A stretch of DNA of 64,000 nt from Sphingobium yanoikuyae (GTDB taxonomy: Bacteria > Pseudomonadota > Alphaproteobacteria > Sphingomonadales > Sphingomonadaceae). The notes under the pieces were generated by a model. It was given only the letters and a program-made list of their open reading frames with translations. It did not search any database and was not told where the DNA came from. This document shows, in pieces, positions 25,869 to 34,579 of this stretch (position 1 is the first letter of the stretch; every line of letters starts with the position of its first letter). Position numbers and translations under genes: made by a program. Location: NCBI RefSeq assembly GCF_013001025.1, contig NZ_CP053021.1:62001-126000 (forward strand). Direction: 5' to 3'.

Positions 25869-27308
25869 ATGACGCTCCGATTGCGACTGGCCGCCGGCAC
25901 CGCGCTGGCGACGCTGATGATCTCCGCGCCGGCACAGGCGCAGGATAATGCGGCCTTGCAGCGCCAGATCGACGAACTCAAGGCGCAGGTGCAGGCGCTG
26001 ACCGCCGCACTGGCCGCCAACAAGAGCGCGCCGCCGGTGGCGGCCGCGCCAGCGCCCGCGGTGGACGCCGCTCCGGCGCCTGCTGCGCCCGTCGCCCTTG
26101 CCGCTGCACCGGCCGCGTCGGCGGCCGTCCCAGTGTCGGCGGAGGCGCCCAAGTCCAAGGCCTGGTACGAGAAGCTGTCGCTGCGCGGCTATACCCAGAT
26201 GCGCTATAATGGCTTCCTGTCGGGCGACGATACGGCGCCGGCCGGCCAGTCCCGTTTGCGTTCTCCTCATGACAGTTCGATTTCGGATCGCGGCGGCTTT
26301 TCGCTGCGCCGGGCGCGGTTGGTGCTGCAGGGCGATGTGTCGGACCGGGTGTCGCTCTATCTCCAGTCCGATTTCGCGTCGGCGGTGAACAACCAGGCGG
26401 GCAGCGAGCGGCGCGAGGGCTTCGTCCAGCTGCGCGATGCCTATGCCGATGTCTTCCTCGACAAGGACAAGAATTGGCGTGTGCGCTTCGGTCAGTCGAA
26501 AGTGCCGTTCGGCTGGGAGAATATGCAGTCCTCGTCCAACCGACTGACGCTGGACCGCAGCGACGCGATCAACAGCGCGGTGCCCAGCGAGCGCGATCTG
26601 GGCATTGTCACTTATTATACCCCGTCGTCGGTGCAGCAGATCTGGGACCGGCTGGGGCATGACGGGCAGAAGCTGTTCGGCAATTATGGCGCCTTTGGCC
26701 TGGGCGTCTTCAACGGGCAGGGCACCAACCGGACCGAGCAGAATCGCGGGCTGATGAAGGTGGCGTTCGCGACCTGGCCGTTCGAACTGGACGGGCTGGG
26801 TGGCGCCTTTGAGGGCCAGGTGCTGGAAATCGGCGGATCGGCGATGATGAACGATGTGCAGCCCGAACTGCGTAGCGGCGGCGTCAGCACGATCGCCTAT
26901 GACGATGATCGCGTCGGCCTGCACGCCATTCTCTATCCCCAGCCCTTCGGCATCCAGGCCGAATGGAATTGGGGCAAGGGGCCGGAATATGACCTCGCCA
27001 GCCAGTCGATCGAGACCAAGAATCTGAGCGGCGGCTATGTCCAGATGATGTATCGCCTGCCGACCGAGACGATCGGCGCGCTGATGCCCTATGCCCGCTG
27101 GCAGCATTATCGCGGCGGATGGAAGGCCGGCACCAACGCGCCGCGGCTGGAAACCGACGAATTCGAACTGGGTGTGGAATGGCAGCCGTGGAAGGCGCTG
27201 GAATTCACCTTCGCCTATGCCCGGATGAAGCGCGCCGAAGCCGACGAACGCCGCACCGGCCGGGCGGAAGGCAATCTGATCCGCACGCAGGTGCAGTGGA
27301 ACTACTGA
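25869..27308 (+). CDS. OprO/OprP family phosphate-selective porin
   Basis: 479 residues, AGGA before the ATG. A signal peptide (cut after AQAQ, about residue 25) is followed by a short coiled coil (ALQRQIDELKAQVQALTAAL) and a long Ala/Pro linker, then a barrel domain beginning KLSLRGYTQMRYNG and containing SLRRARLVLQGDVSDRVSLYLQSDF and VRFGQSKVPFGWEN, typical of the Porin_O_P family. Family members pass phosphate or polyphosphate through the outer membrane. The N-terminal coiled coil could trimerise the protein or tie it to peptidoglycan. A Pho-box-like site precedes it. Confidence 0.9.
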   Translation: MTLRLRLAAGTALATLMISAPAQAQDNAALQRQIDELKAQVQALTAALAANKSAPPVAAAPAPAVDAAPAPAAPVALAAAPAASAAVPVSAEAPKSKAWYEKLSLRGYTQMRYNGFLSGDDTAPAGQSRLRSPHDSSISDRGGFSLRRARLVLQGDVSDRVSLYLQSDFASAVNNQAGSERREGFVQLRDAYADVFLDKDKNWRVRFGQSKVPFGWENMQSSSNRLTLDRSDAINSAVPSERDLGIVTYYTPSSVQQIWDRLGHDGQKLFGNYGAFGLGVFNGQGTNRTEQNRGLMKVAFATWPFELDGLGGAFEGQVLEIGGSAMMNDVQPELRSGGVSTIAYDDDRVGLHAILYPQPFGIQAEWNWGKGPEYDLASQSIETKNLSGGYVQMMYRLPTETIGALMPYARWQHYRGGWKAGTNAPRLETDEFELGVEWQPWKALEFTFAYARMKRAEADERRTGRAEGNLIRTQVQWNY

Positions 27309-27323
27309 CCGGCCATGCCCCTG

Positions 27324-28745
27324 TCAGGGCGTGACCGGCGGTAGCGGATCCTTCTGCGCTGCGGCCTTGCCGTCAGGGTTGAAGAGCATGATCCGATCCT
27401 TGCTCGCGTCATAGCGCGGCCAGGCGGCAAGGCCGGTGCCGTTCGGATCGCCGCTGCGCGCGAAATTGACGATATAGGCGCTGATGGTGCGGCCCATCTC
27501 ATTGTCGCGCGGCGTGGTCGCGGCGCCATATTTGATCGCCTGGGTGTCGAAGAAATAGGGGATGTCGGTGGCATGGCCCGCACCGGGCTTGCCCACCGAG
27601 GTTGCGACATAGTCGAAGCGATAGGCGTAGACCGGCAGCTTCGCCGCGGCGAGCGTGGCGGCGACGGTGCGGGCACCGCCGACCATGAAGCCGGTCGGGC
27701 CGCCAATATCGGCGCTGGTCGCGCCGACCATCACCGGCACATGGGCGAAATTGCCGGCCGCATAGGCTGCGGCGGGATTGACCGCGATCTTCCCGTCGGG
27801 GAAGGGCGGGCTGTAGGGGCCAAGCTGGCCCTTGAACATGCCTTCCAGGTTGAGGCCGTCGATCACCTGATCGGCGGGGAGGGCGCGCAGCCCCTTGAGC
27901 GCGGCGGCGTCGCTGCCCTTGATCCCCTTGGTCGCGGCGAAGGCTTCGCCGATCGTCGCGGCGCTGCCGTCCTTTGGCCCCATCATTTGGCCGTCGCCGC
28001 CCGACATGATGACCGCGCGCTGGAACAGGCCCTGCGACAAAGGCGAGGTCAGCAGCGCGTGGACCGACATGCCGCCCGCGCTTTCGCCGATGATGGTGAT
28101 GTTGGCGGGATCGCCGCCGAAGCGGGCGATGTTGCGCTTCACCCATTGCAACGCCGCGACCTGATCCATCAGGCCGTAATTGCCGGTGAGGCCCTTGTCC
28201 TCGTTGGCGGCGGCAAGGGCGGGGTGGGCGAAGGTGCCGAAACGGCCGAGCCGATAGTTGAAGCTGACCACCATCAGCCCCTGCTTCGCCAGCGCAGCGC
28301 CTGCATAGGTTGGCGGGGAGGAGCCGCCATTCACGAAGCCGCCGCCATAGATCCAGAAGAGGACCGGCAGCTTGGCGGTGGCGCCGGTGGGCTTCCAGAC
28401 ATTGGCGTAGAGGCAGTCCTCGGCCGGCGGGGTGCCGAGCGGCGCGGCGTCGCTGGGGAAGGGGAGCTGCATGCAGTCGTTGCGATAGGCGGTGGCTTCG
28501 CGCACGCCCTGCCAGCGGGCCGAGGGCTGGGGCATGCGCCAGCGCAGGTCGCCGACCGGCGGCGCAGCGAAGGGAATGCCCTTCCAGCTTTCCACCCCGG
28601 CATCGAGCGCGCCATGGACGATTCCCGCCTCGGTCTGGACCATCTGTGGCTGGGGCGTGGGGGAACGGGCGGCGAGCGGGGCTGTGCCAAGGGCGCTGGT
28701 GCCGAGCAACAGGGCGCCCAGCCCGATGATAGTGGTCCGCCGCAT
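27324..28745 (-). CDS. Type B carboxylesterase, secreted
   Basis: 473 residues from the ATG giving MRRTTIIGLGALLLGTSALG, a signal peptide, with GGAGG nine bases upstream; two slightly earlier ATGs exist. Catalytic serine S222 sits in GESAGG, the oxyanion loop is GGGF (134-137), EDCLYANVW (109-117) is the family signature and the histidine is likely H391 in GAGHATDIPYFF. It hydrolyses carboxylic esters, probably in the periplasm; substrate unknown. It converges on the porin gene. Confidence 0.93.
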   Translation of the reverse strand: MRRTTIIGLGALLLGTSALGTAPLAARSPTPQPQMVQTEAGIVHGALDAGVESWKGIPFAAPPVGDLRWRMPQPSARWQGVREATAYRNDCMQLPFPSDAAPLGTPPAEDCLYANVWKPTGATAKLPVLFWIYGGGFVNGGSSPPTYAGAALAKQGLMVVSFNYRLGRFGTFAHPALAAANEDKGLTGNYGLMDQVAALQWVKRNIARFGGDPANITIIGESAGGMSVHALLTSPLSQGLFQRAVIMSGGDGQMMGPKDGSAATIGEAFAATKGIKGSDAAALKGLRALPADQVIDGLNLEGMFKGQLGPYSPPFPDGKIAVNPAAAYAAGNFAHVPVMVGATSADIGGPTGFMVGGARTVAATLAAAKLPVYAYRFDYVATSVGKPGAGHATDIPYFFDTQAIKYGAATTPRDNEMGRTISAYIVNFARSGDPNGTGLAAWPRYDASKDRIMLFNPDGKAAAQKDPLPPVTP

Positions 28746-28823
28746 CGCCTGCATCCTCCATTCCATTCTGTGGGCGGGAATAGAGGCAAATATGGCGCGG
28801 AAATCAATCCGCTTGATCGGACA

Positions 28824-28857
28824 AAGAAAAAGGGGCGGCGCCCGAAGGCACCACCCC
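28824..28857 (-). terminator. Rho-independent terminator of rplJL
   Basis: On the minus strand an 11-bp stem GGGGTGGTGCC / GGCGCCGCCCC (two G-T pairs) with loop TTCG is followed by TTTTTCTTTG. It lies about 60 bases after the rplL stop and before the carboxylesterase gene. Confidence 0.85.
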
Positions 28858-28914
28858 AAATTTCTCCGGTTGCAACCGGAAAGCCGGGCCTTGCCGAAGC
28901 AAGGCCGCAACAGC

Positions 28915-29289
28915 TTACTTCAGCTCGACGGTCGCGCCGGCTTCTTCCAGCTGCTTCTTCAGCTTTTCAGCTTCGTCCTTGCTGGCGCCTTCCTTGACAG
29001 CCTTCGGGGCGCCTTCGACCAGAGCCTTGGCTTCGGTCAGGCCCAGGCCGGTGATGGCGCGGACTTCCTTGATGACGTTGATCTTCTTGCCACCGTCGCC
29101 GGTCAGGATCACGTCGAATTCGGTCTGCTCTTCAGCAGCCGGAGCGGCGCCGCCAGCAGCCGGAGCGGCCACAGCGACAGCAGCGGCGGCCGAAACGCCC
29201 CACTTTTCTTCCAGAGCCTTCGACAGCTCAGCGGCTTCGAGGACGGTGAGGGCCGAGAGCTGATCGACCAGAGCGTTGATGTCTGCCAT
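28915..29289 (-). CDS. rplL: 50S ribosomal protein L7/L12
   Basis: 124 residues: N-terminal dimerisation helices ([31 protein letters not shown]), an Ala/Pro hinge and the C-terminal factor-binding domain [42 protein letters not shown]. It forms the ribosomal stalk that recruits translation GTPases. It follows rplJ after about 70 bases and is closed by a terminator; rpoB does not follow here. Confidence 0.98.
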   Translation of the reverse strand: MADINALVDQLSALTVLEAAELSKALEEKWGVSAAAAVAVAAPAAGGAAPAAEEQTEFDVILTGDGGKKINVIKEVRAITGLGLTEAKALVEGAPKAVKEGASKDEAEKLKKQLEEAGATVELK

Positions 29290-29361
29290 TTTTCAATTCC
29301 TTCTAAGGGGCGATTGCCCCGAACAAATGAGGTTCAAAAGTTAATGAGGATGAGGGGCGGC

Positions 29362-29877
29362 TCAGGCCGCTTCCTTCTCCGCATAGGCGTTGAAGACGCG
29401 CGCAAGCTGCGCAGCCGGTGCCTGGGTGACGGTTGCGAGCTTGGTAGCCGGGGCGACCAGAAGGCCGACCAGCTTCGCACGCAGTTCATCCAGCGACGGC
29501 ATCGATGCCAGGGCCTTGACGCCCTCCGCATCGAGCAGCACTTCGCCCATCGCGCCGCCAACGATCTCAAGCTTGTCGTTGGTCTTCGCGAAATCGACTG
29601 CAACCTTGGCGGCTGCAACCGGATCGACCGACGAGGCGAGGCCGACGGGGCCGGTCAGCAGTTCGCTGATGCCGGTATAGTCGGTGCCTTCGAGGGCGAT
29701 CTTGACGAGGCGGTTCTTCGTAACCTTGTAGGACGCACCGGCGTCGCGCATCTTCTGGCGCAGGACGGTCGACTGAGCGACGGTCATGCCGAGGTTGCGG
29801 GTCACGACGACCACGCCAACTTCTGCCAGCTGAGCGTTCAGCGCGGAGACGACCTCAGATTTCTGATTACGATCCAT
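29362..29877 (-). CDS. rplJ: 50S ribosomal protein L10
   Basis: 171 residues from the ATG giving MDRNQKSEVV, with GGAG upstream. L10 anchors L7/L12 dimers to 23S rRNA. Conserved parts are VVTRNLGMTVAQSTVLRQKMRDAGASYKVTKNRL and GPVGLASS. In bacteria the L10-L12 complex usually binds its own mRNA leader to repress translation, and a structured leader is present here. Confidence 0.98.
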   Translation of the reverse strand: MDRNQKSEVVSALNAQLAEVGVVVVTRNLGMTVAQSTVLRQKMRDAGASYKVTKNRLVKIALEGTDYTGISELLTGPVGLASSVDPVAAAKVAVDFAKTNDKLEIVGGAMGEVLLDAEGVKALASMPSLDELRAKLVGLLVAPATKLATVTQAPAAQLARVFNAYAEKEAA

Positions 29878-29889
29878 GCCATTCTCCAC

Positions 29890-30160
29890 TTCATGTCCGC
29901 GTCGCTTGCGCCACGCGAACGGCTAAAACCCATGGCAAGCCATGGGGCAGTTAAGTCCGAAGGGGAGAGGTCGACTGGCCCATATCCTCGAAAAGGAAAT
30001 CAGGCAGACCCGAATCGGGCGCATGGCCCGTCCGGTAAAGAACTTTTCCCCGTCTAGGCTGGAGATTAAGAAGGGCAAATTTCCTTCACCAACTGTCTCG
30101 GACGGAAGACCAATGGCGTGAGCCACGGGTCTGCTGGGGCGCCCTTACAGATTTTGGGCC
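29890..30160 (-). promoter_or_regulatory. Probable L10 autoregulatory mRNA leader of rplJL
   Basis: The region upstream of rplJ is long and free of convincing genes. On the minus strand it contains a perfect hairpin CCCATGG-CTTG-CCATGGG (29929-29946) and the stretch GAGACAGTTGGTGAAGG (about 30082-30098) that resembles L10-leader sequences. The position and length fit the rplJ leader known to bind L10(L12)4. A precise secondary-structure match was not computed. Confidence 0.5.
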
Positions 30161-30250
30161 ATGCTGTCACGCGGAATCTGGAGCGAGGAACGGTTGCGAT
30201 TGCGCAACGGCATTGTGCCTTCGTTGGACGCGCTATAGCATGACCAAGTC

Positions 30251-30640
30251 ATGCATTTTTGGGTAAATGTGGCGCTTAGCGCATTCTGCTGCACGATGTT
30301 GGGCAGCGCTGGCTATACCGAACCCGAGGATTTGTCGGACATGCCGCCGGATGAGCGGGCATCGCTTGTCGCTATAATTGCCTGGCATGATTGCATGGCA
30401 CCGGTCGTTCGCAAGGTGAAGAACTGGCGTCCGCTTGATGATCGTGAGGTCAACGCGCTGGGATATGCCTGTCCTGCTGAATTGCGTGCTGCGGCAGAGC
30501 GGCTGTCCGAACGTAATTGGTCGGCGGAGCAAGTTCCGCCCAGCTATTTTGCTATGAGCCGCGAGCAGCGGATTTTGTCGCATGAGCGGGAATTGGCCGA
30601 GAGCTTTTGGTGTGAATTCCGCCAATGCTACATATTGTAG
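30251..30640 (+). CDS. Hypothetical secreted protein
   Basis: 129 residues. MHFWVNVALSAFCCTMLGSAGY is a plausible signal peptide. The mature part is helical and charged (MPPDERASLVAIIAWHDCMAP, AELRAAAERLSERNW, REQRILSHERELAESFW) with cysteine pairs (HDC, YAC, FWC, QCY). No family recognised. GC content is visibly lower than that of its neighbours. A perfect palindrome overlaps its start codon. It lies between divergent rplJ and convergent rsh. Confidence 0.55.
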   Translation: MHFWVNVALSAFCCTMLGSAGYTEPEDLSDMPPDERASLVAIIAWHDCMAPVVRKVKNWRPLDDREVNALGYACPAELRAAAERLSERNWSAEQVPPSYFAMSREQRILSHERELAESFWCEFRQCYIL

Positions 30641-30669
30641 CGTATCGATCCCGGCATAATGCGGCGATT

Positions 30670-30698
30670 GGCGGTGGAGGACGCTGTCCCCCACCGCC
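30670..30698 (-). terminator. Hairpin downstream of rsh (weak terminator candidate)
   Basis: A 13-nt stem with one mismatch (GGCGGTGG..GGAC / GTCC..CCACCGCC, loop GCT read on plus) lies just beyond the rsh stop. No T-tract follows on either strand, so it may be a repeat or an RNA-stabilising structure rather than a true terminator. Confidence 0.35.
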
Positions 30699-30707
30699 TC
30701 TTCTGTC

Positions 30708-32813
30708 CTAGACCCGGTCCGCCTGCACCACCGTATCGAGGGCACGGAGCGCCGAGACGATGCGGCTCAGATGCTGGGCGTCTGCCACTTCCAGGTCGAT
30801 GATGTCGGTGTGGAAGGGGCCTTCGCGATTGACCAGTTGCAGGTTGAGGATGTTCGCCTTGGTCGCGCCGAACACATTGGCGACGGCGGCGAGCGCGCCG
30901 GGCTGGTTCTTGACGATGACCTGCAGCCGGGCGGTGCCACCCTTGGACTTGCTGTCCCAGCTGAGGTCGACCCAGTCGTCGTCCTGCCCCGCCTCCAGCG
31001 TGCGGCAGTCGATGGTGTGGACCTCGATCGGCTCGCCGGTGCGGCGGATGCCGACGATGCGGTCGCCCGGAACCGGGTGGCAGCATTCGCTCAGCTTGTA
31101 GGCGATGCCCGGCGTCAGGCCGCGGATCGAGACCGGGGCATGCTGGCGCGGATGGGCTTCCACCAGTTCCTCGCCGCTGGTGGAGCCGGGGATCAGCGCC
31201 TCCATCACTTCGGAATCGAGCAGGCGATGGGTGGCGATCGCCACCATCAGCGAGGCGCGATCCTCCAGCTTCAGCCGCTTGAGCGCGGCATTGAGCGCCT
31301 TGTCGCCCAGCTCGCTCGCCAGTTCGGGCGAGAAGCGGCCGATGATTTCCTCATAGAGTTTTTCGCCCAGCGCCACTTCCTCGCCGCGCTGCTTCTGGCG
31401 GATGAAGCGGCGGATGGCGGCGCGCGCCTTGCCGGTGATGGCAAAGCTGAGCCAGCCGGGCTGGGGTTCCTGGCCGGCTGATTTCAGGATTTCGACCTGG
31501 TCGCCATTTTCAAGAGAGGTGCGCAGCGGCACCACCCGGCCATTCACCTTCGCCCCGACGGTCTGGTTGCCGAGCGAGGTGTGGACGGCATAGGCGAAAT
31601 CGACCGGAGTCGACCCCTTGGGCAGCTGGTGCAGCTCCCCCTTGGGCGAGAAGGCGAAGATGCGATCCTGGTACATCGCCATGCGGGTATGTTCGAGCAG
31701 CTCGTCGGCATCCTGGCTCTGTTCCAGGATCTCGACCAGGTCGCGCAGCCAGGCCGCATTCTGGTCGGTGGCGTCGCCCTTCTGCTTGTAGGCCCAGTGC
31801 GCCGCAAGGCCAAGTTCGGCGTCATTATGCATGTCGCGGCTGCGGATCTGCACCTCGATACGAGCATTTTCCTGATGGATGACCGTGGTGTGCAGCGAGC
31901 GGTAGCCGTTGCGCTTGGGGGTGGAGATATAATCCTTGAACCGGCCCGGCACCATCTTGAAGGTCTGGTGGATGACGCCGAGCGCGCGATAGCAATCCTC
32001 GGTCGTCTCGGTGATGACGCGGAAGGCCATGACGTCGGTCAGCTGTTCGAAGCTGATGTGCCGTTCCTGCATCTTCTTCCAGATGGAATAGGGATGCTTT
32101 TCGCGGCCCGACACGGTGACGGACAGATTATGGCCGCCCAGCAGCAATTGCAGTTCGGCGCCGATCCGGTCGACCTTGTCATGGCCGCCTTCCTTCAATT
32201 GCTCCAGCCGCTTGGTGATGCTGTCATAGGCTTCGGGTTCCAGCACGCGGAACGAGAGAAGCTGCATCTCGCGCATGAAGTCATACATGCCGATCCGCTC
32301 CGCCAGCGGGGCATAGATGTCCATCGTCTCCTTGGCGATGCGACGGCGCTTCTGCTCATTCTTGATGAAGTGCAGCGTGCGCATATTGTGCAGCCGGTCG
32401 GCCAGCTTCACCAGCAGCACGCGGATATCGTCCGACATGGCGAGCAGGAACTTGCGCAGATTCTCGGCCGCCCGCTCATTTTCGGACATGGCCTCGATCT
32501 TGGAGAGCTTGGTCACGCCGTCGACCATGCGGGCGACATCCTTGCCGAACGCCTCCTCGATCTCGTCATAGGTGACCAGCGTATCCTCGATCGTGTCATG
32601 CAGCAGCGCGGTCACGATCGTCTGGTCGTCCAGATAGAAGTCGGTCAGGATACCCGCGACCTCGATCGGATGGCTGAAATAGGGGTCACCGCTGGCGCGC
32701 TTCTGGCTGCCATGCTTCTGGACGGAGAAGACATAAGCGCGGTTGATCATCGCTTCATCCGCATCCGGATCGTAGCGCTTTACCCGTTCGACAAGTTCAT
32801 ATTGACGTAGCAT
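30708..32813 (-). CDS. Bifunctional (p)ppGpp synthetase/hydrolase (RSH)
   Basis: 701 residues with the full RelA/SpoT layout. The N-terminal HD hydrolase is intact (SHPIEVAG with H48, LLHDTIEDT with H72-D73 and E76-D77), so the protein can degrade ppGpp. The synthetase domain follows (GREKHPYSIWKKMQ, FRVITETTEDCYRALGVIHQ, DYISTPKRNGYRSLHTTV), then TGS (FAFSPKGELHQLPKGSTPVDFAYAVHT), a zinc-finger-like stretch (SECCHPVPGDRIVG) and ACT. Alphaproteobacteria usually encode this single long RSH. Confidence 0.96.
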   Translation of the reverse strand: MLRQYELVERVKRYDPDADEAMINRAYVFSVQKHGSQKRASGDPYFSHPIEVAGILTDFYLDDQTIVTALLHDTIEDTLVTYDEIEEAFGKDVARMVDGVTKLSKIEAMSENERAAENLRKFLLAMSDDIRVLLVKLADRLHNMRTLHFIKNEQKRRRIAKETMDIYAPLAERIGMYDFMREMQLLSFRVLEPEAYDSITKRLEQLKEGGHDKVDRIGAELQLLLGGHNLSVTVSGREKHPYSIWKKMQERHISFEQLTDVMAFRVITETTEDCYRALGVIHQTFKMVPGRFKDYISTPKRNGYRSLHTTVIHQENARIEVQIRSRDMHNDAELGLAAHWAYKQKGDATDQNAAWLRDLVEILEQSQDADELLEHTRMAMYQDRIFAFSPKGELHQLPKGSTPVDFAYAVHTSLGNQTVGAKVNGRVVPLRTSLENGDQVEILKSAGQEPQPGWLSFAITGKARAAIRRFIRQKQRGEEVALGEKLYEEIIGRFSPELASELGDKALNAALKRLKLEDRASLMVAIATHRLLDSEVMEALIPGSTSGEELVEAHPRQHAPVSIRGLTPGIAYKLSECCHPVPGDRIVGIRRTGEPIEVHTIDCRTLEAGQDDDWVDLSWDSKSKGGTARLQVIVKNQPGALAAVANVFGATKANILNLQLVNREGPFHTDIIDLEVADAQHLSRIVSALRALDTVVQADRV

Positions 32814-32888
32814 CGTTTCCCGATTGTGTGGGAAGCGCCTTGCAGCGCAACAAAAAAATCCCGATCTGTGTGATTTGGGTTGCCTTTG

Positions 32889-32909
32889 TGCAACTTTTGC
32901 AACGGTTGC
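32889..32909. promoter_or_regulatory. Candidate HxlR operator
   Basis: A perfect 11-base palindrome GCAAC-G-GTTGC (32899-32909) preceded by another GCAAC at 32890, about 26 bases before the HxlR start. Its position fits autoregulation; this is inference from symmetry alone. Confidence 0.35.
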
Positions 32910-32934
32910 CGCTTTGCGCTATTAGATCGACATC

Positions 32935-33417
32935 ATGAAACATAATCTTGCCCAGGACCTTGAACAATGCGCCCTTCCCGCCGCGCTGGAGGCGATGGGT
33001 GAGCGCTGGTCCTTCCTGATCCTGCGCGGCGCCCTGTCGGGCATTCGCCATTTCGAGGAGTTCCAGTCGACGCTGGGCATCGCCCGCAACATCCTGGCCA
33101 ACCGCCTCGCGCGGCTCGTCGAAAATGGCATCATGCTGCGCCAGCCGATGCAGTGCGACCGGCGCAAGGTCGAATATCGGCTGACCGAAAAGGGGCAGGA
33201 ACTGGCCCCGGCGATGATTGCGCTGCGCCAGTGGGGCGAGAAATGGGGCAGCGCGCCGCCCTTCTGCCAAGTGCTGGCGGACAAGCGTGATGGCCTGCCG
33301 ATCCGCGCGATCGCGATCCAGGCGCATGACGGCCGCACGCTGGACCTGAGCGATCTGGTCTGGCTGTGCCGCGACGAAGTGACCCCGATGGCGCAAGAGC
33401 CGGCTGCGGCGGCCTGA
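32935..33417 (+). CDS. HxlR family transcriptional regulator
   Basis: 160 residues. The winged-helix matches HxlR: CALPAALEAMGERWSFLILRGALSGIRHFEEFQSTLGIARNILANRLARLVENGIM. HxlR proteins are dimeric repressors or activators that often sense aldehydes, quinones or oxidants; C12 corresponds to the N-terminal cysteine used in some redox-sensing members. The tail after residue 110 is of unknown role. Its target is not evident: the next gene is a sensor kinase with its own start 26 bases on. Confidence 0.9.
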   Translation: MKHNLAQDLEQCALPAALEAMGERWSFLILRGALSGIRHFEEFQSTLGIARNILANRLARLVENGIMLRQPMQCDRRKVEYRLTEKGQELAPAMIALRQWGEKWGSAPPFCQVLADKRDGLPIRAIAIQAHDGRTLDLSDLVWLCRDEVTPMAQEPAAAA

Positions 33418-33442
33418 TACCGGACGACGGGGCGGCTTCACC

Positions 33443-34579
33443 ATGGCGCTGAAATCGCCTAGGCTGTCGGCAATGTCAGTCCATCCCCTGCAGCCCAAAC
33501 CCTTTTTCGCGGACAAGAATCGCGCTTTCTGGAACCTCCAGTCGCTTGGCTGGGCCGGGGCCTTCCTGCTGCGCGGGTCGTCCACCATCGCCAATGGTCA
33601 GCCGCTGTCCAGCCTGATCCCGGTGCTGATCTCCACCGTCACCGGCTATTCGGCGACCTTGCTGATCGCGGTCGCCTTCCGCTTCCTGCAAAAACAGCGG
33701 CCGATCCTGACCTGGGGCGCGTCGATCGTCACCGTGGTCGCCGCCGCTGCGATGGTCGCCTTCATCGACGCCTGGGTCTTTTCGACCCAGAACAAGGGCA
33801 GCGAAACCGCCGGGTTGCAGCTGTTTCTGGGCGCCTTCTATCTGTCGATGACGCTGCTGGGCGCCTGGTCGGCGCTCTATTATGCGATCAACTTCTACCT
33901 GACGGTGGAGGAGCAGGCGGACCAGTTGCTGCATCTGGAGAATCAGGCGTCGAGCGCGCAGCTCGCCATGCTGCGCTACCAGCTCAATCCGCATTTCCTG
34001 TTCAACACGCTCAATTCCATCTCGACCCTGGTGCTGCTCAAGGAAACGACGCGCGCCAATGCGATGCTGTCGCGGCTGTCCTCCTTCCTGCGCTACACGC
34101 TGATCAACGAGCCGACCGCGCAGGTGACGATCGAGCAGGAGATCGAGACTCTGAAACTCTATCTGGAGATCGAGAAGATGCGCTTCGAGGACCGGCTGCG
34201 CCCGTCCTTCGACGTCCATCCCTCGGTAGCCCATGCACGCCTGCCGTCGCTGCTGCTGCAGCCGCTGGTGGAAAATGCGATCAAATATGCGGTCACGCCC
34301 AAGGAGGAAGGGGCGGAAATCTCGGTCTCGGCGCAACCCGCCGGTGAAAATGTCCGGATCGTCGTGTCGGACAGCGGGCCGGGATTGAACGATGGCGCAA
34401 TGAAGCCACACATTCCGGTCAGCGAGGGGACGGGCGTCGGCCTGCCGAACATCCGGGACCGGTTAATTCAGGCCTTCGGGGAACGACAGCGGTTCGAAAC
34501 GCGTTCCACGCAAAGCGGATTTTCGGTCATCATCGAAATTCCGCTTAACATGGATGAAACATCGAAAGTGGCCGCATGA
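33443..34579 (+). CDS. LytS-type sensor histidine kinase (His_kinase/PF06580)
   Basis: 378 residues if started at 33443; an ATG 30 bases later (MSVHPLQPKP) is as likely. Four membrane helices occupy about residues 35-155, followed by a linker helix and the histidine kinase core with the phospho-acceptor H184 in LNPHFLFNTLNSIS. The ATPase part shows LLQPLVENAIKYAV (N box) and SDSGPGLN and GTGVGLPNIRDRL (G boxes). It overlaps the response regulator gene by 4 bases (ATGA). Confidence 0.92.
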   Translation: MALKSPRLSAMSVHPLQPKPFFADKNRAFWNLQSLGWAGAFLLRGSSTIANGQPLSSLIPVLISTVTGYSATLLIAVAFRFLQKQRPILTWGASIVTVVAAAAMVAFIDAWVFSTQNKGSETAGLQLFLGAFYLSMTLLGAWSALYYAINFYLTVEEQADQLLHLENQASSAQLAMLRYQLNPHFLFNTLNSISTLVLLKETTRANAMLSRLSSFLRYTLINEPTAQVTIEQEIETLKLYLEIEKMRFEDRLRPSFDVHPSVAHARLPSLLLQPLVENAIKYAVTPKEEGAEISVSAQPAGENVRIVVSDSGPGLNDGAMKPHIPVSEGTGVGLPNIRDRLIQAFGERQRFETRSTQSGFSVIIEIPLNMDETSKVAA

